From Hydractinia symbiolongicarpus (lineage: Eukaryota; Cnidaria; Hydrozoa; Anthoathecata; Hydractiniidae): a DNA stretch of 64,000 nucleotides. This document shows, in pieces, positions 35,549 to 49,107 of this stretch (positions within the stretch are counted from its first letter, which is position 1; every line of letters begins with the position of its first letter). Below the pieces are notes generated by a model. It did no database searches. It saw only the letters and a list, made by a program, of their open reading frames with translations, and had not been told where the DNA came from. The stretch covers positions 31,068,501 through 31,132,500 of the forward strand of contig NC_079879.1 in NCBI RefSeq assembly GCF_029227915.1, in the 5' to 3' direction. The position numbers and the translations under genes were made by a program.

Positions 35549-38500
35549 GGTGAAAAAATAATTTAAAAAATTGTTCTGGAAATGAGTTTACACACAGGGT
35601 ACTTTTTTTGTATACATTTGACTATACGGGCCAATCCCGAGATTTACGGGAAATGGCGGGTTTTCGTTTGCCGGCGATTAAACCTCTTTCATTAAGCGTC
35701 TCATCAAAAATGAAAACATTTTTGAAAACTACAAGTCTCATGCGTTTTAGTGGTGAAAAAAAAATTTAAAAAATCGTTCGGGAAATGAGTTTACTCCCTG
35801 GGTACTATTTTTGTATACATTCGACTATACAGGCCAAGCCCGGGATTTACGGGAAATTGCGGGATTTCGTTTGCCGGGGATTAAACCACTTTCATTAAGC
35901 GTCTCATCAAAAATGAAAACATTTCTGAAAACTACAAGTCTCATGCGTTTTAGTGGTGAAAATTAATTTAAAAAATCGTTCGGGAAATGAGTTTACTTCC
36001 TGGGTACTTTCTTTGTACACTTTTGACTATACGGGCCGAGGCCGGGATTTACGCGAAATCGCAGGTTTTCGTTTCCGGCGATTAAACTTCTTTTATTCAG
36101 CGTCTCATCAAAAATGAAAACATTTTTGAAAACTACAAGTCTCATGCGTTTTAGTGGTGAAAAAATAATTTAAAAAATCGTTCGGGAAATGAGTTTACTC
36201 CCTGGGTACTTTCTTTGTATACTTTTGATTATACGGGCCGAGTCCGGGGTTTACGGGAAATGGCGGGTTTTCGTTTGCCGGCGATTAAACTTCTTTTATT
36301 CAGCGTCTCATCAAAAATAAAAACATTTTTGAAAACTACATGTCTCATGCGTTTTAGTGATGAAAAAATAATATAAAAAATCGTTCGGGAAATGAGTTTA
36401 CTCCCTGGGTACTTTCTTTGTATACTTTTGGCTATACGGGCCAAGCCCGGGATTTACGGCAAATGGCGGGTTTTCGTTTGCCGGCGATTAAACTTCTTTT
36501 ATTCAGTGTCTCATCAAAAATGAAAACATTTTTGAAAACTACAAGTCTTATGCATTTTAGTGGTGAAAAAATAATTTAAAAAATCGTTCCGGAAATGAGT
36601 TTACTCCCTGGGTACTTTCTTTGTATACTTTTGAGTTTACGGGCCGAGTCCGGGGTTTACGGGAAATGGCGGGTTTTCGTTTGCCGGTGATTAAACTTCT
36701 TTTATTCAGCGTCTCATCAAAAATGAAAACATTTTTAAAATACAAGTCTCATGGGCTTTAGTGGTGCAATAATAATTTAAAAAATCGTTCTGGAAAAGTG
36801 TTTACACCCTGGGTACTTTCTTTGTATACTTTTGACTATACGGGCCGAGTTCGGGATTTACTGGAAATCGCAGGTTTTCGTTTGCCGGCGATTAAACCAC
36901 TTTCATTAAGCGTCTCATCAAAAATGAAAACAATTCTGAAAACTACAAGTCTCATGCGTTTTAGTGGTGAAAATTAATTTAAAAAATCGTTCGGGAAATG
37001 AGTTTACTCCCTGGGTACTTTCTTTGTATACTTTTGACTAAACGGGCCGAGTCCAGGATTTACTGGAAGTCGCGGGTTTTCGTTTGCCGGCGATTAAACT
37101 TCTTTTATTCAGCGTCTCATCAAAAATGAAAACATTTTTAAAAACTACAAGTCTCATGGGCTTTAGTGGTGAAATAATAATTTAAAAAAAATCGTTCGGG
37201 AAATGAGTTTACACCCTGGGTACTTTCTTTGTAAACTTTTGACTATACGGGCCGAGTCCGGGATTTACGGGAAATCGCAGGTTTTCGTTTGCCGGCGATT
37301 AAACTTCTTTTATTCAGCGTCTAATCAAAAATGAAAATATTTTTGAAAACTACAAGTCTCATGCGTTTTAGTGGTGAAAAAATAATTTAAAAAATCGTTC
37401 GGGAAATGAGTTTACTCCCTGGGTACTTTCTTTGTATACTTTTGATTATACGGGCCGAGTCCGGGGTTTACGGGAAATGGCGGGTTTTCGTTTCCCGGCG
37501 ATTAAACTTCTTTTATTCAGCGTCTCATCAAAAATGAAAACATTTTTGAAAGTCTCATGCGTTTTAGTGGTGAAAAAATAATAAAAAAAATCGTTCGGGA
37601 AATGAGTTTACTCCCTGGGTACTTTCTTTGTATACTTTTGACTATACGGGCCAAGCCTGGGATTTACGGGAAATGGCGTGTTTTCGTTTGCCGGCGATTA
37701 AACTTCTTTTATTCAGTGTCTCATCAAAAATGAAAACATTTTTGAAAACTACAAGTCTCATGGGCTTTAGTGGTGAAATAATAATTTAAAAAATCGTTCG
37801 GGAAATGAGTTTACACCCTGGTTACTTTCTTTGTATACTTTTGACTATACGGGCCGAGTCCGGGATTTACGGGAAATCGCAGGTTTTCGTTTGCCGGCGA
37901 TTAAACTTCTTTCATTCAGCGTCTCATCAAAAATGAAAACATTTTTGAAAACTACAAGTCTCATGCGTTTTAGTGGTGAAAAAATAATTTAAAAAATCGT
38001 TCAGGAAATGAGTTTACTCCCCTGGGTACTTTCTTTGCATACTTTTGAGTATACGGGCCGAGTCCGGGGTTTACGGGAAATGGCGGGTTTTCGTTTGCCG
38101 GCAATTAAACTTCTTTTATTCAGCGTCTCATCAAAAATGAAAACATTTTTAAAATACAAGTCTCATGGGCTTTAGTGGTGAAATAATAATTTGAAAAATC
38201 GTTCTGGAAATGAGTTTACACCCTGGGTACTTTCTTTGTATACTTTTGACTATACGGGCCGAGTCTGGGATTTACTGGAAATCGCAGGTTTTCGTTTGCC
38301 GGCGATTAAACTTCTTTTATTCAGCGTCTCATCAAAAAGGAAAACATTTTTGAAAACTACAAGTCTCATGCGTTTTAGTGGTGAAAAAATAATTTAAAAA
38401 ATCGTTCGGGAAATGAGTTTTCTCCCTGGGTACTTTCTTTGTTTACTTTTGATTATACGGGCCGAGTCCGGGGTTTACGGGAAATGGCGGGTTTTCGTTT

Positions 38501-38960
38501 GCCGGCGATTAAACTTCTTTTATTCAGCGTCTCATCAAAAATAAAAACATTTTTGAAAACTACATGTCTCATGCGTTTTAGTGATGAAAAAATAATATAA
38601 AAAATCGTTCGGGAAATGAGTTTACTCCCTGGGTACTTTATTTGTATACTTTTGACTATACGGGCCAAGCCCGGGATTTACGGGAAATGGCGGGTTTTCG
38701 TTTGCCGGCGATTAAACTTCTTTTATTCAGTGTCTCATCAAAAATGAAAACATTTTTGAAAACTACAAGTCTCATGCGTTTTAGTGGTGAAAAAAAAATT
38801 TAAAAAATCGTTCGGGAAATGAGTTTACTCCCTGGGTACTTTCTTTGTATACTTTTGACTATAAGGGCCAAGCCCGGGATTTACGGGAAATCGCGGGCTT
38901 TCGTTTGCCGGCGATTAAACTTCTTTTATTCAGCGTCTTATCAAAAATGAAAACATTTTT
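35549..38960. repeat. Long HOR family, copy 1 (12-mer-type unit)
   Basis: The unit is marked in order by cacacaggg, a tactatttttg/acaggcc monomer, gtacacttttg with gtttccggcg (one base short), ttttggct with acggcaaatgg, gagtttacggg (36557), ggaaaagtgtttacacc, gtctaatcaaaaatg, a 7-to-8-base loss giving tttttgaaagtctc (near 37545), aaatggcgtg, gttactttc, and a caaaaaggaaaac monomer (38191). The same order recurs at 45.9-49.1 kb at displacements of 10330, then 10127 and 10124 bp. Confidence 0.9.
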
Positions 38961-40260
38961 AAAAACTACAAGTCTTATGCGTTTTAGTGGTGAAAACATA
39001 ATTTAAAAAATCGTTCGGGAAATGAGTTTACTCCCTGGGTACTTTCTTTGTATACTTTTGACTATACGGGCTGAATCCAGGATTTACGGGAAGTCGCGGG
39101 TTTTCGTTTGCCGGCGATTAAACTTCTTTTATTCAGCGTCTCATCAAAAATGAAAACATTTTTAAAAACTACAAGTCTCATGGGCTTTAGTGGTGAAATA
39201 ATAATTTAAAAAATCGTTCAGGAAATGAGTTTACACCCTGGGTACTTTCTTTGTATACTTTTGACTATACGGGCCGAGTCCGGGATTTACGGGAAATCGC
39301 AGGTTTTCGTTTGCCGGCGATTAAACTTCTTTCATTCAGCGTCTCATCAAAAATGAAAACATTTTTGAGAACCACAAGTCTCATGCGTTTTAGTGGTGAA
39401 GAAATAATTTAAAAAATCGTTCGGGAAATGAGTTTACTCCATGGGTACTTTCTTTGTATACTTTTGACTATACGGGCCGCGTCCGGGATTTACGGGAAAT
39501 CGCAGGTTTTCGTTTGCCGGCGATTAAACTTCTTTTATTCAGCGTCTCATCAAAAATGAAAACATTTTTGAAAACTACAAGTCTCATGCGTTTTAGTGGT
39601 GAAAAAATAATTTAAAAAATCGTTCGGGAAATGACTTTACTTCCTGGGTACTTTCTTTGTATACTTTTGATTACACGGGCCGAGTCCGGGGTTTACGGGA
39701 AATGGCGGGTTTTCGTTTGCCGGCGATTAAACTTCTTTTATTCAGCGTCTCATCAAAAATGAAAACATTTTTGAAAACTACAAGTCTCATGCGTTTTAGT
39801 GGTGAAAAAATAATAAAAAAAATCGTTCGGGAAATGAGTTTACTTCCTGGGTACTTTCTTTGTATACTTTGGACTATACGGGCCAAGCCCGGGATTTACT
39901 GGAAATGGCGGGTTTTCGTTTGCCGGCGATTAAACTTCTTTTATTCAGCGTCTCATCAAAAATGAAAACATTTTTAAAAACTATAAGTCTCATGGGCTTT
40001 AGTGGTGAAATAATAATTTAAAAAATCGTTCGGGAAATGAGTTTACACCCTGGGTACTTTCTTTGTATACTTTTGACTATACGGGCCGAGTCCGGGATTT
40101 ACGGGAAATCGCAGGTTTTCGTTTGCCGGCGATTAAACTTCTTTCATTCAGCGTCTCATCAAAAATGAAAACATTTTTGAGAACCACAAGTCTCATGCGT
40201 TTTAGTGGGGAAAAAATAATTTAAAAAATCGTTCGGGAAATGAGTTTACTCCCTGGGTAC
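38961..40260. repeat. Mixed monomers with a 4-mer (about 811 bp) duplication
   Basis: The rare string gagaaccacaag occurs near 39367 and again near 40178, about 811 bp apart, with the flanking gaaatcgcagg and ctttcattcagcg monomers also matching. The same gagaaccacaag monomer appears at about 56368 and 58961, linking this region to the 56-61 kb duplication. No gene is present. Confidence 0.7.
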
Positions 40261-42185
40261 TTTCTTTGTATACTTTTGATTATACGGGCCGAGTCCAGGA
40301 TTTACGGGAAGTCGCGGGTTTTCGTTTGCCGGCGATTAAACTTCTTTTATTCAGCGTCTCATCAAAAATGAAAACATTTTTTAAAACTACAAGTCTCATG
40401 TGTTTTAGTGGTGAAAAAATAATTTAAAAAATCGTTCGAGAAGCGAGTTTAATCCCTGGGTACTTTCTTTGTATACTTTTGACTATGCGGGCCGAGTCCG
40501 GGGTTTACGGGAAATGGCGGGTTTTTGTTTGCCGGCGATTAAACTTCTTTTATTCAGCGTCTCATCAAAAATGAAAACATTTTTGAAAACTACAAGTCTC
40601 AAGCGTTTTAGTTGTGAAAAAATAATTTAAAAAATCGTTCGGGAAAGGAGTTTACTCCCTGGGTACTTTCTTTGTATACTTTTGACTATACGGGCCGAGT
40701 CCGGGATTTACGGGAAGTCGCGGGTTTTCGTTTGCCGGCGATTAAACTTCTAATATTCAGCGTCTCATCAAAAATGAAAACATTTTTAAAAACTACAAGT
40801 CTCATGCGTTTTAGTGGTGAAAATTAATTTAAAAAATCGTTCGGGAAACGAGTTTACACCCTGGGTACTTTCTTTGTATACTTTTGACTATACGGGCCGA
40901 GTCCAGGATTTACGGGAAGTCGCGGGTTTTCGTTTGCCGGCGATTAAACTTCTTTTATTCAGCGTCTTAGCAAAAATGAAAACATTTTTAAAAACTACAA
41001 GTCTCATGGGTTTTAGTGGTGAAATAATATTTTAAAAAATCGTTCGGGAAATGAGTTTACACCCTGGGTACTTTCTTTGTATACTTTTGACTATACGGGC
41101 CGAGGCCGGGATTTACGGGAAATCGCAGGTTTTCGTTTGCCGGCGATTAAACTTCTTTTATTCAGCGTCCCATCAAAATTGAAAACATTTTTGAAAACTA
41201 CAAGTCTCATGCGTTTTAGTGGTGAAAAAATAATTTAAAAAATCGTTCGAGAAACAAGTTTAATCCCTGGGTACTTTCTTTGTATACTTTTGACTATGCG
41301 GGCCGAGTCTGGGATTTACGGGAAGTCGCAGGTTTTTGTTTGCCGGCGATTAAACTTCTTTTATTCAGCGTCTTATCAAAAATAAAAACATTTCTAAAAA
41401 CTAAAAGTCTCAATCGTTTTAGTGGTGAAAAAATAATTTAAAAAATCGATCGGGAAACGAGTTTACTCCCTGGGTACTTTCTTTGTATACTTTGGACTAT
41501 GCGGGTCGAGTCTGGGATTTACGGGAAGTCGCGGGTTTTCGTTTGCCGGCGATTAAACTTCTTTTATTCAGCGTCTTAGCAAAAATGAAAACATTTTTAA
41601 AAACTACAAGTCTCATGGGTTTTAGTGGTGAAATAATAATTTAAAAAATCGTTCGGGAAATGAGTTTACACCCTGGGTACTTTCTTTGTATACTTTTGAC
41701 TATACGGGCCGAGGCCGGGATTTACGGGAAATCGCAGGTTTTCGTTTGCCGGCGATTAAACTTCTTTTATTCAGCGTCCCATCAAAATTGAAAACATTTT
41801 TGAAAACTACAAGTCTCATGCGTTTTAGTGGTGAAAAAATAATTTAAAAAATCGTTCGAGAAACAAGTTTAATCCCTGGGTACTTTCTTTGTATACTTTT
41901 GACTATGCGGGCCGAGTCTGGGATTTACGGGAAGTCGCGGGTTTTTGTTTGCCGGCGATTAAACTTCTTTTATTCAGCGTCTTATCAAAAATGAAAACAT
42001 TTCTAAAAACTAAAAGTCTCAATCGTTTTAGTGGTGAAAAAATAATTTAAAAAATCGTCCGGGAAACGAGTTTACTCCCTGGGTACTTTCTTTGTATACT
42101 TTTGACTATGCGGGTCGAGTCTGGGATTTACGGGAAGTCGCGGGTTTTCGTTTGCCGGCGATTAAACTTCTAATATTCAGCGTCT
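40261..42185. repeat. Relative of the 29.8-31.1 kb block with a 608-bp 3-mer duplication
   Basis: The cgagaagcgag monomer (40437) matches 29896 at 10541 bp, and the gaaaattaattt monomer (40814) matches 30273 at the same displacement. Inside, a 3-mer has duplicated: about 40970-41577 and 41578-42185 both run from gcgtcttagcaaaaatg through gaggccggg, cgagaaacaag and ctcaatcg monomers. The two copies differ at several bases, for example tcgatcgg against tcgtccgg. Confidence 0.8.
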
Positions 42186-45100
42186 CATCAAAAATGAAAA
42201 CATTTTTAAAAACTACAAGTCTCATGCGTTTTAGTGGTGAAAAAATAATTTAAAAAATCGTTCGGGAAATGAGTTTACTCCCTGGGTACTTTCTTTGTAT
42301 ACTTTTGATTATACGGGCCGAGTCCGGGGTTTACGGGAAATGGCGGGTTTTCGTTTGCCGGCGATTAAACTTCTTTTATTCAGCGTCTCATCAAAAATAA
42401 AAACATATTTGAAAACTACATGTCTCATGCGTTTTAGTGATGAAAAAATAATATAAAAAATCGTTCGGGAAATGAGTTTACTCCCTGGGTACTTTCTTTG
42501 TATACCTTTGACTATCCGGGCCAAGCCCGGGATTTACGGGAAATGGCGGGTTTTCGTTTGCCGGCGATTAAACTTCTTTTATTCAGTGTCTCATCAAAAA
42601 TGAAAACATTTTTGAAAACTACAAGTCTTATGCATTTTAGTGGTGAAAAAATAATTTAAAAAATTGTTCTGGAAATGAGTTTACACACAGGGTACTTTCT
42701 TTGTATACATTCGACTATACGGGCCAATCCCGGGATTTACGGGAAATGGCGGGTTTTCGTTTGCCGGCGATTAAACCTCTTTCATTAAGCGTCTCATCAA
42801 AAATGAAAACATTTTTGAAAACTACAAGTCTCATGCGTTTTAGTGGTGAAAAAATAATTTAAAAAATCGTTCGGGAAATGAGTTTACTCCCTGGGTACTC
42901 TCTTTGTATACTTTTGATTATACGGGCCGAGTCCGGGGTTTACGGGAAATGGCGGGTTTTGGTTTGCCGGCGATTGAACTTCTTTTATTCAGCGTCTCAT
43001 CAAAAATAAAAACATTTTTGACAACTACATGTCTCATGCGTTTTAGTGATGAAAAAATAATATAAAAAATCGTTCGGGAAATGAGTTTACTCCCTGGGTA
43101 CTTTCTTTGTATACTTTTGACTATACGGGCCAAGCCCGGGATTTACGGGAAATGGCGGGTTTTCGTTTGCCGGCGATTAAACTTCTTTTATTCAGTGTCT
43201 CATCAAAAATGAAAACATTTTTGAAAACTACAAGTCTTATGCATTTTAGTGGTGAAAAAATAATTTAAAAAATTGTTCTGGAAATGAGTTTACACACAGG
43301 GTACTTTCTTTGTATACATTCGACTATACGGGCCAATCCCGGGATTTACGGAAAATGGCGGGTTTTCGTTTGCCGGCGATTAAACCTCTTTCATTAAGCG
43401 TCTCATCAAAAATGAAAACATTTTTGAAAACTACAAGTCTCATGCGTTTTAGTGGTGAAAAAATAATTTAAAAAATCGTTCGGGAAATGAGTTTACTCCC
43501 TGGGTACTTTCTTTGTATACTTTTGATTATACGGGCCGAGTCCGGGGTTTACGGGAAATGGCGGGTTTTCGTTTGCCGGCGATTAAAGTTCTTTTATTCA
43601 GCGTCTCATCAAAAATAAAAACATTTTTGAAAACTACATGTCTCATGCGTTTTAGTGATGAAAAAATAATATAAAAAATCGTTCGGGTACTCCCTGGGTA
43701 CTTTCTTTGTATACTTTTGACTATACGGGCCAAGCCCGGGATTTACGGGAAATGGCGGGTTTTCGTTCGCCGGCGATTAAACTTCTTTTATTCAGTGTCT
43801 CATCAAAAATGAAAACATTTTTAAAAACTACAAGTCTCATGCGTTTTAGTGGTGAAAATTAATTTAAAAAATCGTTCGGGAAATGAGTTTACACCCTGGG
43901 TACTTTCTTTGTATACTTTTGACTATACGGGCCGAGTCCAGGATTTACGGGAAGTCGCGGGTTTTCGTTTGCCGGCGATTAAACTTCTTTTATTCAGCGT
44001 CTTAGCAAAAATGAAAACATTTTTAAAAACTACAAGTCTCATGGGTTTTAGTGGTGAAATAATAATTTAAAAAATCGTTCGGGAAATGAGTTTACACCCT
44101 GGGTACTTTCTTTGTATACTTTTGACTATACGGGCCGAGGCCGGGATTTACGGGAAATCGCAGGTTTTCGTTTGCCGGCGATTAAACTTCTTTTATTCAG
44201 CGTCCCATCAAAATTGAAAACATTTTTGAAAACTACAAGTCTCATGCGTTTTAGTGGTGAAAAAATAATTTAAAAAATCGTTCGAGAAACAAGTTTAATC
44301 CCTGGGTACTTTCTTTGTATACTTTTTACTATGCGGGCCGAGTCCGGGGTTTACGGGAAATGGCGGGTTTTTGTTTGCCGGCAATTAAACTTCTTTTATT
44401 CAGCGTCTCATCAAAAATGAAAACATTTTTGAAAACTACAAGTCTCAATCGTTTTAGTGGTGAAAAAATAATTTAAAAAATCGTTCGGGAAACGAGTTTA
44501 CTCCCTGGGTACTTTCTTTGTATACTTTTGACTATGCGGGTCGAGTCTGGGATTTACGGGAAGTCGCGGGTTTTCGTTTGCTGGCGATTAAACTTCTAAT
44601 ATTCAGCGTCTCATCAAAAATGAAAACATTTTTAAAAACTACAAGTCTCATGCGTTTTAGTGGTGAAAAAATAATTTAAAAAATCGTTCGGGAAATGAGT
44701 TTACTCCCTGGGTACTTTCTTTGTATACTTTTGATTATACGGGCCGAGTCCGGGGTTTACGGGAAATGGCGGGTTTTCGTTTGCCGGCGATTAAACTTCT
44801 TTTATTCAGCGTCTCATCAAAAATAAAAACATTTTTGAAAACTACATGTCTCATGCGTTTTAGTGATGAAAAAATAATATAAAAAATCGTTCTGGAAATG
44901 AGTTTACTCCCTGGGTACTTTCTTTGTATACCTTTGACTATCCGGGCCAAGCCAGGGATTTACGGGAAATGGCAGGTTTTCGTTTGCCGGCGATTAAACT
45001 TCTTTTATTCAGTGTCTCATCAAAAATGAAAACATTTTTGAAAACTACAAGTCTTATGCATTTTAGTGGTGAAAAAGTAATTTAAAAAATTGTTCTGGAA

Positions 45101-45900
45101 ATGAGTTTACACACAGGGTACTTTCTTTGTATACATTCGACTATACGGGCCAATCCCGGGATTTACGAGAAATGGCGGGTTTTCGTTTGCCGGCGATTAA
45201 ACCTCTTTCATTAAGCGTCTCATCAAAAATAAAAACATTTTTGAAAACTACATGTCTCATGCGTTTTAGTGGTTAAAAAATAATTTAAAAAATCGTTCGG
45301 GAAATGAGTTTACTCCCTGGGTACTCTCTTTGTATACTTTTGATTATACGGGCCAAGCTCGGGATTTACGGGAAATGGCGGGTTTTCGTTTGCCGGCGAT
45401 TAAACTTCTTTTATTCAGTGTCTCATCAAAAATGAAAACATTTTTGAGAACTACAAGTCTTATGCATTTTAGTGGTGAAAAAATAATTTAAAAAATTGTT
45501 CTGGAAATGAGTTTACACACAGGGTACTTTCTTTGTATACATTCGACTATACGGGCCAATCCCGGGATTTACGGGAAATGGCGGGTTTTCGTTAGCCGGC
45601 GATTAAACCTATTTCATTAAGCGTCTCATCAAAAATGAATACATTTTTGAAAACTACAAGTCTCATGCGTTTTAGTGGTGAAAAAATAATTTAAAAAATC
45701 GTTCGGGAAATGAGTTTACTCCCTGGGTACTTTCTTTGTATACTTTTGATTATACGGGCCGAGTCCGGGGTTTACGGGAAATGGCGGGTTTTCGTTTGCC
45801 GGCGATTAAAGTTCTTTTATTCAGCGTCTCATCAAAAATAAAAACATTTTTGAAAACTACATGTCTCATGCGTTTTAGTGATGAAAAAATAATTTAAAAA
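42186..45900. repeat. 3-mer HOR run and 12-mer displacement
   Basis: A marker monomer repeats every 609 bp at 42309, 42918 and 43527, the same 3-mer step seen at 31159 and 31768 and at 34607 and 35216. The set recurs at 44735, 2426 bp (12-mer) from 42309. Each 3-mer holds a tgattatacggg unit, a ctacatgtc/gactatacgggccaagcc unit and a cacacaggg unit. One monomer near 43685 has lost about 9 bp, reading gttcgggtactccc. Confidence 0.8.
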
Positions 45901-48900
45901 ATTGTTCTGGAAATGAGTTTACACACAGGGTACTTTCTTTGTATACATTTGACTATACGGGCCAATCCTGAGATTTACGGGAAATGGCGGGTTTTCGTTG
46001 CCGGCGATTAAACCTCTTTCATTAAGCGTCTCATCAAAAATGAAAACATTTTTGAAAACTACAAGTCTCATGCGTTTTAGTGGTGAAAAAAAAATTTAAA
46101 AAATCGTTCGGGAAATGAGTTTACTCCCTGGGTACTATTTTTGTATACATTCGACTATACAGGCCAAGCCCGGGATTTACGGGAAATTGCGGGATTTTGT
46201 TTGCCGGGGATTAAACCACTTTCATTAAGCGTCTCATCAAAAATGAAAACATTTCTGAAAACTACAAGTCTCATGCGTTTTAGTGGTGAAAATTAATTTA
46301 AAAAATCGTTCGGGAAATGAGTTTACTTCCTGGGTACTTTCTTTGTACACTTTTGACTATACGGGCCGAGGCCGGGATTTACGCGAAATCGCAGGTTTTC
46401 GTTTCCGGCGATTAAACTTCTTTTATTCAGCGTCTCATCAAAAATGAAAACATTTTTGAAAACTACAAGTCTCATGCGTTTTAGTGGTGAAAAAATAATT
46501 TAAAAAATCGTTCGGGAAATGAGTTTACTCCCTGGTTACTTTCTTTGTATACTTTTGGCTATACGGGCCAAGCCCGGGATTTACGGCAAATGGCGGGTTT
46601 TCGTTTGCCGGCGATTAAACTTCTTTTATTCAGTGTCTCATCAAAAATGAAAACATTTTTGAAAACTACAAGTCTTATGCATTTTAGTGGTGAAAAAATA
46701 ATTTAAAAAATCGTTCCGGAAATGAGTTTACTCCCTGGGTACTTTCTTTGTATACTTTCGAGTTTACGGGCCGAGTCCGGGGTTTACGGGAAATGGCGGG
46801 TTTTCGTTTGCCGGTGATTAAACTTCTTTTATTCAGCGTCTCATCAAAAATGAAAACATTTTTAAAATACAAGTCTCATGGGCTTTAGTGGTGCAATAAT
46901 AATTTAAAAAATCGTTCTGGAAAAGTGTTTACACCCTGGGTACTTTCTTTGTATACTTTTGACTATACGGGCCGAGTTCGGGATTTACTGGAAATCGCAG
47001 GTTTTCGTTTGCCGGCGATTAAACCACTTTCATTAAGCGTCTCATCAAAAATGAAAACAATTCTGAAAACTACAAGTCTCGTGCGTTTTAGTGGTGAAAA
47101 TTAATTTAAAAAATCGTTCGGGAAATGAGTTTACTCCCTGGGTACTTTCTTTGTATACTTTTGACTAAACGGGCCGAGTCCAGGATTTACTGGAAGTCGC
47201 GGGTTTTCGTTTGCCGGCGATTAAACTTCTTTTATTCAGCGTCTCATCAAAAATGAAAACATTTTTAAAAACTACAAGTCTCATGGGCTTTAGTGGTGAA
47301 ATAATAATTTAAAAAAAATCGTTCGGGAAATGAGTTTACACCCTGGGTACTTTCTTTGTAAACTTTTGCTTAACGGGCCGAGTCCGGGATTTACGGGAAA
47401 TCGCAGGTTTTCGTTTGCCGGCGATTAAACTTCTTTTATTCAGCGTCTAATCAAAAATGAAAATATTTTTGAAAACTACAAGTCTCATGCGTTTTAGTGG
47501 TGAAAAAATAATTTAAAAAATCGTTCGGAAAATGAGTTTACTCCCTGGGTACTTTCTTTGTATACTTTTGATTATACGGGCCGAGTCCGGGGTTTACGGG
47601 AAATGGCGGGTTTTCGTTTGCCGGCGATTAAACTTCTTTTATTCAGCGTCTCATCAAAAATGAAAACATTTTTGAAAGTCTCATGCGTTTTAGTGGTGAA
47701 AAAATAATAAAAAAAATCGTTCGGGAAATGAGTTTACTCCCTGGGTACTTTCTTTGTATACTTTTGACTATACGGGCCAAGCCCGGGATTTACGGGAAAT
47801 GGCGTGTTTTCGTGTGACGGCGATTAAACTTCTTTTATTCAGTGTCTCATCAAAAATGAAAACATTTTTGAAAACTACAAGTCTCATGGGCTTTAGTGGT
47901 GAAATAATAATTTAAAAAATCGTTCGGGAAATGAGTTTACACCCTGGTTACTTTCTTTGTATACTTTTGACTATACGAGCCGAGTCCGGGATATACTGGA
48001 AATCGCAGGTTTTCGTTTGCCGGCGATTAAACTTCTTTCATTCAGCGTCTCATCAAAAATGAAAACATTTTTGAAAACTACAAGTCTCATGCGTTTTAGT
48101 GGTGAAAAAATAATTTAAAAAATCGTTCCGGAAATGAGTTTACTCCCTGGGTACTTTCTTTGTACACTTTTGAGTATACGGGCCGAGTCCGGGGTTTACG
48201 GGAAATGGCGGGTTTTCGTTTGCCGGCAATTAAACTTCTTTTATTCAGCGTCTCATCAAAAATGAAAACATTTTAAAATACAAGTCTCATGGGCTTTAGT
48301 GGTGAAATAATAATTTGAAAAATCGTTCTGGAAATAAGTTTACACCCTGGGTACTTTCTTTGTATACTTTTGACTATACGGGCCGAGTCTGGGATTTACT
48401 GGAAATCGCAGGTTTTCGTTTGCCGGCGATTAAACTTCTTTTATTCAGCGTCTCATCAAAAAGGAAAACATTTTTGAAAACTACAAGTCTCATGCGTTTT
48501 AGTGGTGAAAAAATAATTTAAAAAATCGTTCGGGAAATGAGTTTACTCCCTGGGTACTTTCTTTGTATACTTTTGATTATACGGGCCGAGTCCGGGGTTT
48601 ACGGGAAATGGCGAGTTTTCGTTTGCCGGCGATTAAACTTCTTTTATTCAGCGTCTCATCAAAAATAAAAACATTTTTGAAAACTACATGTCTCATGCGT
48701 TTTAGTGATGACAAAATAATATAAAAAATCGTTCGGGAAATGAGTTTACTCCCTGGGTACTTTCTTTGTATACTTTTGACTATACGGGCCAAGCCCGGGA
48801 TTTACGGGAAATGGCGGGTTTTCGTTTGCCGGCGATTAAACTTCTTTTATTCAGTGTCTCATCAAAAATGAAAACATTTTTGAAAACTACAAGTCTCATG

Positions 48901-49107
48901 CGTTTTAGTGGTGAAAAGAAAATTTAAAAAATCGTTCGGGAAATGAGTTTACTCCCTGGGTACTTTCTTTTTATACTTTTGACTATACGGGCCAAGCCCG
49001 GGATTTACGGCAAATGGCGGGTTTTCGTTTGCCGGCGATTAAACTTCTTTTATTCAGTGTCTCATCAAAAATGAAAACATTTTTGAAAACTACAAGTCTT
49101 ATGCATT
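45901..49107. repeat. Long HOR family, copy 2
   Basis: Markers follow the same order as at 35.5-38.9 kb. The monomer between gtttccggcg and ttttggct that exists at 36229-36444 is missing here, changing the displacement from 10330 to 10127 bp. New private variants appear that copy 1 lacks: gcttaacgggcc (near 47369), tacgagccgag with gggatatactgg, and cattttaaaatac. These are shared with 50.9-53.2 kb, so copies 2 and 4 are the closest relatives. Confidence 0.88.
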
